Shown here one piece after another: positions 51,032 to 62,900 of a DNA stretch of 64,000 nucleotides. The notes beneath the pieces are model-generated. The model was given only the letters and a program-made list of their open reading frames with translations, ran no database searches and had not been told where the DNA came from. The stretch's first letter is position 1, and every line of letters starts with the position of its first letter. The DNA is from Stromatinia cepivora. Lineage: Eukaryota; Ascomycota; Leotiomycetes; Helotiales; Sclerotiniaceae. The DNA is taken from assembly GCA_014898415.1 (NCBI GenBank), contig RCTD01000001.1:3968001-4032000 (forward strand). Reading direction: 5' to 3'. A program made the position numbers and the translations under genes.

Positions 51032-51763
51032 AAAAGTTTCGTTGCATGTCTATATTAACTATAACCTTTTACTCTAACCACCCAGTACCCCCACCACCCG
51101 GAGTCTCTACAAATGGATCTAGGTATCTTGGCATCTCGTTCGATGTGATATGCACTAGTTACAAAAGCTTGCCAGCACAAAATGCAATCATTAAAGAGAA
51201 TATCTATTAGTGAATGCTTAGATCTAAGAACTTTTTAAAAGTTTTGTTGCATATCTTGTTTTGATGGTAACTAGAGTTGTTTAGTCAGAGCTATTCCAGG
51301 ACTGTAGTATATTGTTTGGGGATTTGATGTTAAGGGGTTCTAGTACTACACTTATTAGACGGTAGCACACTTTCTCGTACATAAAATCACACATTCTATT
51401 TACTTCATGTCATGTATATATATAACCAATATTCTTTCTTCTCTCTTTTAGTGAATTGAATAATCCGATGGGTCACAATCTGTAGCTGGAGTTTTGTTGC
51501 ATATCTCAAATTCAGATCGGGACTGTACAGTCAGATAGGCAGTCTACCATCAATGCCTTTAATTGTATACATACCTTTCTCCCTCCTTTCTTTTCACGCT
51601 CTTGATATAGATAGTGTAGGACCACCAGACTTGTATCCACCGAATCTGAGATGCAACAAAACCCTTCAAATCCATAGATTTACCCATCACTCGGTACTTT
51701 TAGCCAGGTTACAAAATAGCTCTGAGCGGCAGAATTTGCGGTTGAAAGTTTGGTTGCATATCT
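51032..51763 (+). repeat. Four dispersed copies of a 20-nt motif, about 200-257 bp apart
   Basis: The motif AAAAGTTTTGTTGCATATCT recurs at 51032-51051 (two changes), 51237-51256, 51489-51506 and 51744-51763, all in the same direction. The last three copies are followed 15-40 nt later by a GTCAGA-type element (ACAGTCAGA in copies 3 and 4). The sequence between is poorly conserved. Confidence 0.6.
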
Positions 51764-52908
51764 GAATTGTGTGATGACTGCAGAAGTGAGACAGTCAGAG
51801 GATTGAGATGACCCAGAACTATCACGATTCAGACGACCGAGAGGACCGAGACGATTTGTACATGTATGATGACCCAACCGATGAAAACAATAATGAAAAC
51901 AACGAAACAACAAAGTCAAACCACCCACCACCCTCCCAAAATCAAGCCTCCCAATTTCACAAGACCATATCCTGATAAAATCCACACCCCGAAAAAACAT
52001 GATCCAAAAATCTTATCCCCTACCCACCAAACCAACCAACCCAACCTAATCAACCCATACCAAAAATACAACCAAACTCCCCCGCTCTACTTCCAACCCC
52101 TCTGTTCACTAATACGCCACAAATTCATATCCATATACTGATTCTTCTCAACAATATTCATAATTATATAAGATCAGCTCCAGCCAAATCCCCCGCCCCC
52201 CCCCCACCCCAAAAAAAACTAGATAGCTTCGAGTTACGAAACACACTAGCTAGACCGATGGATTTACTCAACTACACATAGGTACGAAGAGCATAAAATA
52301 GGGAGTTCTGATATGCGAACATCTATCTACCTCGAAAGCTATTATTGCATACCTATGTGAAGTTGGACTTTGGTGTGGTGGGATTTCATTACATGGGTAG
52401 TATTACTTCAAGTTCATTTATATTACCTACTTAGAGAATCGTGATGAGTGTTCACTTAGAGAAGTACTTTACTGTTTAAGTAATATGAAGTGAGAAAAGC
52501 GTCGACTAGGTGATTATTCTACCATTGAGGCGGTTTGAGAGAAGATGGGACTTATAGGTGAGGTTAGCTACTCTCTCTTTCCATTCCTCAGTGTCAAATT
52601 TTCTCTTGATTCAGCAAGTGGGGATGGAGTAATTCATTCATTAAAGGAGGCAAGTAGGTGTAGTACTTATGAAAAGGAAAGTGAATCAGTGCTTGCTAGA
52701 ACATTATGCAAACTACTGGCATATGGCACAACACAAAGCTATTTGCCTCTGATTCTCTGCATTTCAACTTTCCCATTATGAGCAAACAATGAGCTTTTTG
52801 AGAAAGCTGTATGTACATACAAGCCTTTCATTCCGGTACCATAAAATTGGTGATTTCCGCTCTCATTTCACCTTCCAATACTTTCTTTACTCCGAACATA
52901 TACCTATC
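51764..52908. other. Intergenic, xylulokinase 3' flank
   Basis: Contains a C-rich run (52190-52206) followed by an A-run, and short unrecognised frames (51866-52141, 52545-52781). The frames from 52789 to 53349 on the + strand are antisense shadows of the kinase gene. Confidence 0.45.
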
Positions 52909-54808
52909 TCACTTCCTAAACCTTTCCTCGCCCTCCAAAATCACCTTCTCCATCTCCTCAAACGCCCCCAAAACACGTCCATATTTCTCCCAAACCTCAG
53001 GTCTATACCCCTCATCCACCTTCTCAATAGCCCCTTCCTCCTTCCACCTCCTCCCTATCAGTTCCTCGAAACTTTCTCCCTCCCATTTTATATCATTACC
53101 ACCCCCAACCTTTCCCCCTTCCTTCTCGCTTCGCTCAACACCCCAGACAGCTTTATAAGCACCACCCAACGCACACGCATTCCCACCAACATCCAACCTC
53201 CACACACCCTCCACACCACCCAAAACCTCACCCACAATCTTCGCAATCGCCGGATTAAGCGAACCGCCTCCTACAAGATAAATACGACGAGGTTGAGCTG
53301 GTACAGCATTAGAAGGGGACGTGACCAATTTCTGCGAACGAAGACGTAGAGATAGAATTTGCGATTCTACGATAATACGAGCATCTGTTTCGGGATCATA
53401 TGGTGTCTGAGCTTCATTTAAAGTATCTTCCGACGAAGATTCGTAGCGGAAAGTACCAGCGCGGATATTTGGTACGATTTCTGGGAGGGGAAAATAGAGA
53501 GCTAGTTTTGCGGGATCGGATGGGGATTTTTGGGCTAGAGGTGGGGTTTCTGTGGCGGCTTTGTTGAAGTTGGACCAGGGGTCTGAGGTTGTGGAGGCGG
53601 GGAGGGCATCTCTGATTTTTTCGCGGGCGAGACCTCCGTTTTTGTAGCAGAGCATGAACATGTAGAGGCCGGCTGTGGTAGGGTGATTAAAGAAGTGATA
53701 GGCAGGGTCTGGGACGTAGTTGGGGGTTGACATGAGGAAGGTTGTGGATGTTCCGAGGGAGACGATGGCGTCCATAGGGCGTAGAGGTAGTGCTAGGATT
53801 GTGGCGGGATTATCGCCGGTGAAGGGGACAATTGCGCAATCGGCGGGGAAGTTATAGCGAGATGTGAAATAAGAGGATATGGAACCCATACTTCCGCCGC
53901 CATCTTCGCGTACCTCTCCAAGTTTGGATTTCAAGGATGCAAGTCCATCGGAGCCGGCTGCAAGCGTAAGGAGGGGCTCGCTCCAAGATCCAGATTCTAT
54001 GTCCCAGAGATCCATACCACAGACATCGCTGATGTCGAAAGGAGCAATTTTACTAAGGAATAGAGATGCTAGGAATGATGAGACAAGGGTTATACGAGAA
54101 GTACGTCTGTAGACCTCTGGATACTTTTTGTGGAAACGCATGATTTGTGGTCCGGTGAATCGCTGTCAACATTGTTAGTTAAAGAAATTACGCCTAGCCA
54201 TATCCCCGCACATATATTAGTCGAAAAAGAACAGAGGAGAACCAACATGATGAGCTTTACTCCCCGTAACCTCCGCCAATTTCTCCTCACTCCCCAATTC
54301 CCGATCAAAAGCATCGCATTCCTCTTGAGTACTCGCATCCTGCCAATTCGGACTCCACGGATGCGCAAACGTATCCTTCAACTGTTCTACCAAGGTCTTT
54401 TCCGTCTCCAAATCTCCTAATACCTCTTCACCCTTTTGACTCCAATAAACACTTCCATGTTGTTGACCCGAGCCCGAAATCCCTTTAATGAGATGGAACG
54501 GACAGGATTTCTCCGAAAGTCGTTGAAGAACTAAATCAACGGCTTCGAGCCACATAGCTACTGGTGCGTAGACTTTTCTTTCAGCTTCATTGACATGTAC
54601 ACCTTTTTTGATGCCATATTTGGAGAGATCGGCGTCGAAGTCGACTTTTGCTTCATAGCGCACTTTGAGAGAAGATGATACCACGATTGCTTGAAAGAGT
54701 AAGTGGGATGAAGGGGGTGTAAATTATGTTCACGTGGACATACATACCTTTTAGTTGTTGGGTGGAGAGGTCGAAACCTAAGTATAGTGCTTCATCTTGT
54801 GAAGACAT
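52909..54808 (-). CDS. D-xylulokinase
   Basis: Three exons on the minus strand (54808-54748, 54689-54247, 54162-52909) total 1758 nt, giving 585 residues, typical for fungal xylulose kinases. FGGY-family features: N-terminal phosphate loop [11 protein letters not shown], substrate loop [12 protein letters not shown], catalytic-base Asp in [10 protein letters not shown], adenosine and phosphate motifs [13 protein letters not shown] and [12 protein letters not shown], and C-terminal [16 protein letters not shown] with [16 protein letters not shown]. The enzyme phosphorylates D-xylulose to xylulose 5-phosphate, the last step linking xylose and arabinose catabolism to the pentose phosphate pathway in the cytosol. 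The first short exon was needed to provide the N-terminal phosphate loop. A TTTTGA hexamer array lies directly upstream of the ATG (54815-54846). No damage was seen. Confidence 0.93.
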
Positions 54809-54814
54809 AGTAAG

Positions 54815-54846
54815 GTTTTTGATTTTGATTTTGATTTTGATTTTGA
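54815..54846. repeat. (GATTTT)n microsatellite in the xylulokinase 5' leader
   Basis: About five hexamer copies beginning 7 bp upstream of the minus-strand ATG; in transcript sense it reads (AAAATC)n. Confidence 0.85.
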
Positions 54847-55251
54847 TCTTGAACTTGATTTACAGAGATTGCAATGGACAAATAGGTATCACAAATTGAA
54901 GAGAAGAAAAGAATAAAACGTTTGCACATAAAGATTGGTTTATATGGGGAGAAGGGATGATTAGTAAAATTTGACGTTGGAATAGTATCCACATTTAGCC
55001 TGAATGAAAGCCATAATTCGGTAATTCTGGGGAATCAGAGATGCGCACCAATCACAAGCAGGACAAGCAGTTTCCATCAATATGGTTCTATAGATTTTGG
55101 TACACTGCATAAAGTACAAGCTCGTAGGAACGTCACCTCCAACGCCCAAATTCCTTCTCTACAAAGACTTTATTAGCTAGTCTTACCACCTATCTTTAAC
55201 GCCTATCCTAATTCCATGTAAATTCCACATGATGCTTTATGAACATATCTT
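54847..55251. other. Intergenic between transporter and xylulokinase
   Basis: The xylulokinase promoter and the transporter 3' UTR must share this 400 bp; no other gene seen. Confidence 0.5.
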
Positions 55252-56746
55252 CTATGAGGTTTTCTTGTGGTCATGGCTATGGGCGTGTCCATTGTGGTCA
55301 CCGTGATCATGATCGTGATCGTTCAATTCAGGTTCGGGACTTTCTCGCGGACTCACATTTCCAGGGATGAACTCGTCGAAAAGGGAAGGTTTAGTTTCAT
55401 CCTTTGGTACGAAACGTACTTTCACTCGTCGAACACCTCGGACCTTGGAGCCAACCATTTGTCTGACACTGTCTTCAACTTCTCTAACATCCTCAACTGT
55501 CCATGCTCTGGGTACGGCAAGCTGGAGTTCTATCAGGTAGTTCTGCCCAGACTTGACACCCTCAACTTCCCGTAACTCCACTTCTGATCCTTCTGCTAGA
55601 TCGAGGAGACTCTTCCTCACTGCCTTTGTAACGGACTCTTTGATTTCAGAGTCAATCCCTCTATCTGCCAATTCGTATAGCGCTGATGTAGTATTGCCCC
55701 ATCCAGCCTTGATAACGAGTAGTGATATGAGAAACCCTCCAACAGGATCTAACCAAGCTGCCGAGTGTAGAAAATTTGCACCGAGAATTGCGAGAAGGGT
55801 AACAATACCAGTCAGGGAGTCGACTCTGTGATGGACCGCATTACTTGCTAGAACCGTACTCTTCCTATCTCGTGCGACTTTCATCGCTGTGAGGGTCAGG
55901 TCAGTACATGGTAGTCAATGAACGATGTGTCAATGGTAACTTACTTGCTTGATATAAATATTCTTTGATGATGATTGTACCAGCAGCTAACCAAGCAGCA
56001 TGTAAACTGGGGAGTAATGGCCCGTGGCTATGACTGTGGCCATGTGCATGTGCATGTGCGGCTGCTTCCGCGGCCGCATGAGCATCCAAGAAAAAATGCG
56101 CATATAGTATCTCTGAACTATTCAAGCACATGAACATCCCTCCGAAAAGAAGCATGCCACTGACTCCTAAGGACCCTAAGCTCTCAACCTTTCCAAAGCC
56201 TGTCGGAAAGAGTTCTGTCGGAGGTTTGAGACTCCAGGACACTGTCGCCAATGTGAGGACATCACTGGCAAGATCAGTGACACTATGCCAGGCATCTGCC
56301 AACATAGCTTGAGAATTGAACATATATCCCCCTACCCCTTTAGCTAACGCCATACCCAAGTTCGAGTAAAGTCCAATCCGAGTAATTCGCACACCGGCAT
56401 CATTCTTATTCGTCGAGGTAAGGTATGTATTATCATGATGGTGATGATGATGAGAGTGACCAGCGTGTGAGCGCGTTTGAGTAGTTGTGAGAGCTGCCAT
56501 TGGTCTAAGTCTTGAATTGGAGTTATAGGATAGTAATTGAAGTCTTGGGAAGGATTTAAGAGGAATGTTGTGAGGTTTAGTACTATAGTTGAGTAAGGCG
56601 GTATCGAATGCAGCAGTCTGCAACACTCGGGCAATTTGATATTGAGGTGTCCTTATGTTAGACTTAAGCCCCAATGTGATGACAGGCCTTAACGAAAGGC
56701 AATGAAGAGGCATGGACATAAATAATTTATTTTTGGAGTTAACCAT
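55252..56746 (-). CDS. Mitochondrial cation-diffusion-facilitator metal transporter (MMT1/2 type)
   Basis: Two exons on the minus strand (56746-55945, 55886-55252; 57-58 nt intron) total 1437 nt, giving 478 residues. The N-terminal about 110 residues are basic and Ser-rich, consistent with a mitochondrial presequence. The CDF core has six hydrophobic segments, with metal-site signatures DAWHSVTDLASD in helix 2 and NAVHHRVDSLTG in helix 5. A cytoplasmic-type C-terminal domain with ELREVEGVKSG follows. Three His-rich stretches are present: SHAGHSHHHHHHD before helix 1, AHAHAHGHSHSHG between helices 4 and 5, and an HDHDHGDHNGHAHSH tail. Yeast Mmt1/2 export iron from mitochondria; zinc, iron or manganese cannot be told apart here. 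Start could be Met1, Met10 or Met12. It is divergent from the sirtuin gene. Confidence 0.9.
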
Positions 56747-57521
56747 TAATGAGAAAAGGTATTCTAACCGGACAATAACCTTTTGTTATACACCCTTTCT
56801 AGGTGTTCATAAAGGCACTGCCACGTTAATGATCGTTGTATACCGCTATGGAGGGGGAAGAGATCTCATAAGCTTAAAGTTTTGCTTAGTGAAGATTGGT
56901 GGATATCTACGAGTACCTGCCTACTAACTACAGCGTGTGTGGAGTAAATTCTACAAGGTTTTCGTAAAGTTAAATTTAATAAACTATATAATGAATATGA
57001 TGATCATGAATTCGCAAGCCAACCTTCCCAAATGACGACGATTACCGGTGCCTGAGTATGAAGTAGTACGAATCGTGTGGATAGACGTTAGCCAGTCATT
57101 GAAAAGCCATTCGAGGATGTTTGAAAATTAGATTAGATGAAAAGTACAGGGTGAGAATGGGATGAATTGCATGTCGAGAATGTCACTGGTGAATGCACTC
57201 CACATTTATGATATAAAAATTACTACTTGTACGGTGTAGACTTTGAGGGTTTAGAAGCGCGCCAACTCTATTATACTTTTATCTACCGGGAATCTTTGAG
57301 TACCTAACATACCCAGTAGTTACTTCAGCCGAATATCCATCCTTTACATATACCTAGATCTACCAAGGTTGATAATATCTATAGCCTCGCATTGACTAAG
57401 CCACTGAAAGATAGCCTGGTCCGCCACCCATCATGACGTTGATATATCTTGAATTTCAATTCATCCATTCTATCTACAATCTTCCCTATATTTGATCGCG
57501 TGTCTGATCCATGATCATTCA
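56747..57521. promoter_or_regulatory. Shared divergent promoter, metal transporter and sirtuin
   Basis: 775 bp separate the two start codons, which point away from each other. No specific factor site was identified. Confidence 0.5.
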
Positions 57522-58940
57522 ATGCGAAAACCCCTTATGAGAATACCCTACACGGGTCCATTGCCCCCTCCCTCGATCCTACCACGAAGCGCAAACTCAT
57601 TACCGGGGGCAATCCACGCTTTGTCGAAATTCCTCACTGCCCCGCCTTCACCTAACCTTCCAGATGGTGTTGCAGATCCACAATCAGCAGTAATATTGTC
57701 AGGAGCTGGTATTTCTGTGGCTTCCGGATTGGCGGATTAGTGAGTACATCGGTTTTTTTTATATCAAGGTCACTGTTTCATCCCCTGCAAGAGAAAGAAT
57801 CACCTACCGAGGGGTTTCTTGTTCAGCGGCATGGGCATAAGTGATGTTGCATGTCAAAACGCCGAGGACTTTATATATCTTCCATTGCCAAGCTTAAATT
57901 GCGTGGACAATTGCTAATCGTTCATCCTCTGTAGTCGAGGCTCGAAAGGCACATATGTGCTGAACAAATCATATCGACCTGTTTACTACCATGAATTTCT
58001 TGCGAGCGACCAGGCGCGTCGAAGATACTGGGCAAGGAGTTTCTTAGGATGGACGAATTTACACAAAGCCAAGCCCAATTCCACTCATTATGCTATTAAA
58101 GACCTTGCCGATATGAATATTGTAAAGCGGGTGATCACACAGAATGTTGATTCATTTCACTCGGAGGCACATCCAAATTTGGCAACTGTTGAACTTCATG
58201 GATATCTTCGAGCTTTGATATGTGTCACCTGCCGAAAAGACCTACCTCGAGATGTTTTCCAAGAATCTTTAGCAAGATTGAATCCAGCATGGGCGGCATT
58301 TTTGGCAGAAATAATTGAATCTGGAGCTTTAACAACGGAGGATCTAGAAGATCGTCGAGCAAAAGGCATGAAGGCAAATCCTGACGGAGATGTTGATGTG
58401 CCCGGAGCACCATATGGTACCTTCAGATATCCAGCTTGCCCTCATTGTCTTGAAAATCCTCCAATTTTGAAAGATGGATCACAATCGATTGTAGAAGTTG
58501 ACCAGGAAGGAGCTTGGAAAGCAACAAGTACAGCTGGTATATTAAAACCTGCCGTGGTCATGTTTGGGGAGAGCATAAATGCGCAAGTAAAGGAAGCTGC
58601 TGAACAAGCGATAGATGATTCTAGTAGGCTGCTGGTATTGGGTACTTCTCTTGCTACGTATTCTGCATGGAGATTGGCACGGCGTGCTCAAGAGCGAGGC
58701 ATGCCTATTGCAATTCTGAATCTAGGCGGAGTCAGGGGCGAGGAGGCATTCTTTAAGGATGTTCTTGGAGGCCAAACTGGAGAATTGGGCGTAAGGGCCG
58801 AACTAGGAACTGACATAGTCCTACCTGCACTTGTTGATCAATTAAACCGGATTGGATTCACGTCTAGAAAAGAAGATATTCAAACTCCCTATGAAGCACG
58901 ACAGAAAAACAGTGGTATGTTCAAGGACATGCTATCGTAG
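57522..58940 (+). CDS. Sirtuin 4-type NAD-dependent deacylase/ADP-ribosyltransferase
   Basis: Two exons (57522-57739, 57935-58940; 195-nt intron) total 1224 nt, giving 407 residues. The ATG at 57522 replaces an in-frame TTG further upstream. NAD-binding GAGISVASGLADYRG begins at 61, TQNVD at 141-145, catalytic His161 in VELHGYL, zinc cysteines C169/C172 (CVTC) and C241/C244 (CPHC), then GTSLATYSAWRL and LNLGG near the C-terminus. The large insertion between the zinc pairs and ADYRGSKGTY are class II (SIRT4-like) traits. The basic N-terminus would allow mitochondrial import. These enzymes remove acyl groups from lysines using NAD. No missing catalytic residue was seen. Confidence 0.92.
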
Positions 58941-58986
58941 ATATACATCAATCTTGTATAGTAGACTTTTTTGTACATGTATCTTC

Positions 58987-59617
58987 TCAATAGAATCCCG
59001 AGGGTCCACTACTCTTATTCTTCGGTTGTTCAGGAGTCTTCTCTCTTGTCTCTGGGACGGCAGCGTTTCCAGGTTTTGATTTCTTTGGAGGGGCCTCTTG
59101 TAAAGCTGCGTCTTCTCGTTCGATCTCTTGCAATACTTTATCCAGCTAAGTCAGAACAATACTCCAAGAACAAAATGATGTAGATTATACCTTCTTCCCA
59201 CTCCCGCTCCTGCTCTCGATCTCCAACGCCTAGAAGTGCTTCAACATCGGGCTTCTCTCCGTTTCTTATTCTCTGAATGAGCTCCCTTAATACGCCGATT
59301 TTTGCATCTGCGCGCCGACTGAAAGTTGTATATTCATTCCGTAATGCGATCATCTGAATTGACATTGATCCAATCAGAAGGAAGATCCATATGAAAAATG
59401 TCGCAGGATTCCAATCTTTTGATTTCTGTTTTTTGCTTACGGCTCGTTTACTCTTTCGAAATGGTTTAGGAATCATGTTCGTCCAAAATGAAGGCTGAGT
59501 AATGCTCTGCACGGCATATTGACGAGACTGAGGGAAGAATAATCGTTGTTGAACAAGTGCACTTCTGAGAGCGGGCGGCGCAGGAATTAGCCGTCGAATC
59601 ATCATTGATTTATTCAT
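58987..59617 (-). CDS. Small mitochondrial inner-membrane-type protein (fungal DUF5321-like)
   Basis: Two exons on the minus strand (59617-59191, 59135-58987; 55-nt intron) total 576 nt, giving 191 residues. Met at 59617 was chosen because it starts a basic, Arg-rich, acid-free leader (MNKSMMIRRLIPAPP), typical of a mitochondrial presequence; an upstream in-frame ATG at 59767 would add 50 unlikely residues. One transmembrane helix (NPATFFIWIFLLIGSMSIQM) is followed by a coiled-coil-like charged region ending in a Lys/Pro/Glu-rich tail. This resembles a conserved fungal family of unknown function; the DUF number is from memory. It ends 46 bp from the sirtuin stop (tail-to-tail) and shares a promoter with separase. 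Confidence 0.72.
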
Positions 59618-59908
59618 TGTAGCTTGATAGTTGAATTTCTTATCTTGTTGTAATAATGAAGAATTATTGAAGTTGTAAAATTTAAATTCCCGTAGGCCGT
59701 AGAGCTCCCGCATGGGATGAGCCGAAGATTTTAAATTTATGGTTGGTTGCCCTGGAAACAAAGTCAACAGGGAACCTCTTTTTCGATTATGGAGATTGAT
59801 GATTCTTTACATCACTTGAAGACGACATCAATTGTTTCTCTTTCGCTTTTTTTGGAATAATGTCTAAGTACCAATAATACTGTTTCTTTCTTGACAGAAT
59901 TTCTTATA
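59618..59908. promoter_or_regulatory. Divergent promoter, DUF5321-like gene and separase
   Basis: Only 291 bp separate the opposite start codons. A TTTCTTGACAG motif at 59886-59896 looks like a splice acceptor and may mark a 5' UTR intron of the separase gene. No factor site was identified. Confidence 0.5.
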
Positions 59909-62900
59909 ATGAATTCATCACAGCAATCCACGGATGCTGTGCGCGCCGCTATATCCTCGACAACAACATGTACTCTAGGAACAGTCACTCTACTCAGTGA
60001 CCTATTAACTTCTAAGGCGACTACTACTCTAAGTATACCTGGACCGTCGAAAACAGGTCCTAAAGCGACGGCAAAATCCACGAAAAAAGGCACAATTCGA
60101 GCTCCTGCGTCGCGGTCCATGGTCAATGAGGCAGACAAGGAAAACACAAACGCAAACGATAATGTAGAGCCGCTGTCTCCCAAAGAAAAATTTACACTGG
60201 CCACTGAAGCTATCAATATCACACTAAAGACTTTGACGGAAGCAATCAAAGTGCCCACCCAGCTCCGAAAAGCGCCAACTACCAAGGAGAAAGCAGCAGC
60301 TCGCAAAGGCCTTAGACGATCCAGTTCAGTTCCTCAAGCCCCATTACAGCCACGAGCTTTGAATCGAGTTTCTAGTTCACCCAATATTTCAAAAACACGA
60401 GATAGATCCACATCCACAACGTCAACATGTGCGCCTGGAGTTCGATCAGTTGCGGAATGCGCCAGAGCTGCTTTTCTGTGTTTGAGGGGATTTCAACTCG
60501 CGAATGTGGCAGGTCTTACTATGCCACCTCTACAACTCGAGAATGGGATGTCTGTTTTAATTGGGAAGCTACTGGCACTGGGCTTGGAAGATTTGGCTAC
60601 TAAAGAGCTTAGAATCTTAAAAAGACGGCTGGACACCGAAATTGGAGGGAAAAGTGCGCCAGTAACAAAAGACGCGGCTACCATTGCAACACCGCAAACC
60701 TTAGCTGAACTTTTGGACTTTGGAAAGATCGCGGTAACCGGTGCGAAATTAGGTCTGATAATCACAACCCAGTTACAGGTATTAAGGCTTATGATCGCTT
60801 CACGGAAACCTAAATCCATTGAAGCTGCTATGCCATTTCTACGGCCCGGATACACCTCCTCGCCCGTGAAACTCCTCTTAAGAGTTGCCGAGGATCCAGC
60901 TCAAGTGAACAAAACTGCTCGTCAACTTCAAACCTTATCCGATATGCTTCTATCCATGAGCCCAAGCGTCTCCGCCTCGGAAGATGCCACCGCATTAGAA
61001 TGCAAAGTTAGCATAACACCACATGCGGCCTTCGTGTTACAAGCATTAGCCCTCGACGTACGGTTGTCATGGTGGAAACTCGCGAATCATGTAGGAGACG
61101 TTGAAAAGGATATCTTTGATCCGTTTCTTCGTTGTGTTCAAGCTTATGCTCGGCGAAGTCAAAATGAGGCTACTAAGGTTTATACAACATGTTCTAACGC
61201 ATATTCACATCTCAAGAAAGCATCATTGAAATATGAGACTGCTGGGCTCAAGTCAGCGCCAGCTTTGATGGGTATATACCGTTTGTTGGGATCCCTGTCG
61301 AAAGAAGCTAATGCCATTGACGAAGCTATGGGATGGGTTGAAATGGTCCGAAATCTTCTCGATCCTAAAGCCGACTCGAATGCTAGACATAGTGCTCTCA
61401 CGGCACGTCTAGTTTCTCTGACCCTGCGAGATCCTCAACACAAGCAGGCGGGAAAGCTATTGCCCGAGCTGTTAGATGTGCTAGAGCAACCGTTTAAGGG
61501 GGAGGCATCCGAAATTGAAGATTTATTATTAGAAGTCTCTTCCGCACGCAGAGCTGCTATTACCGCTGTTTCAAACCCTGTGTCTGAGGAATCATCTAAT
61601 ACGAATGATATCCTCTCAGCCGATGTTCGTCGAATGTGTGAAGCTCTCGTTTCCTTATGCCCACGACTATCACTTCGATATATTGGTAGGAAGCCGGATG
61701 AAAGTGCTTCGAGCAAGGATGTTGTGCGGTTCGAACAACGCAGAAAATTCATCACCAAGCCCTCCGTCTATGCTATTGATTCTGCATTATTTCTAGTGAA
61801 ACTACTTCTCAAACAGGAAGCATCACCATGGGAACATATAGATTCTTTGCTGCAAGATTGTCTTACATTACTCGACCGGCTAGAACTCGGTTCTATGGAA
61901 GCCGAGAACTTCGATGCGAGGCAATGTTATATCAAAATTTCTAACCTTTACTTCATGTACTTTCTTGACATACGTCGCAATGCCGACCTTGGCAAAGATA
62001 ATTCACAGGCACGAGTGGTACTCCAGAGGTCAATTGACTGTCTTAAATCGAGACCCCCGTCGGACAGGAAATCCGGTCTTATATCTATGAAACTAGAACG
62101 GATGGCGGATCTTTCTAAAACTACGGGCCGATTTGACGAACTTTTCAAAGCTCTTGTCATGTTACGAGATGAGATGGTAGAGAACGGTGTCTTATGCAAG
62201 GTTGTTGAAGGTGCCAGAAATCTATCAATCCGCAAGGCCTGGGAATATAGTGACGATGCGCCAGTTCTTGCTCGAACTATACAGTCTCTGGTAAAGGTAT
62301 ATCTTAATCATCCAGAAGTTTCTGCCGAGCCTTGGCTTTTTGGTGTTTCCTGGACGGATGAGCAAAAGGGTGCTGTTCTTGAGCATCAATTGGACATATT
62401 GGCTGGCCTGACCAATCCTACTTCTGTTGCTGTGGATTTAAAATGCAAAGTGTTTGATAACCTCATCTCTGTGTACGACTTAAACCGATACCCCGTTCGC
62501 AGACTACGAGCAATGACCATATTTCAACATTCGCATGATAAACAACCAGACGGTTCTATGTTCGATACGCTCGAAGCGCTTATGACCAAGTCTATCGATA
62601 TCGAAACATCTCAGGATTCCGGTTTAGCAGGTTACTTAAGGCACTGGGTGGCTATGGCAATGAGTATAATTGAACTTCAAAAAGATGAAATTAGCATCAA
62701 AATTCTGAACAACTGCATCGTGAACTGGCGAAATATTCGTTCTGGTGTTGAAAGCCTCGCGGCTATGCAGCTTCGCATTGAAAATATTCCACAGCTCTTG
62801 CTCCACTTACAATCGCTTGTCAATTTCATGGAAATGAGAGGTCTTGAAACTGACAAGCTTGTCGTTCTTCGACTTATTGCCGATTACAATGAGCTCTACT

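Noticed and set aside
52789..53349. 186-codon + strand frame with Pro/Ser/Leu-rich text
   Set aside because: Antisense to the xylulokinase third exon, which carries family motifs.
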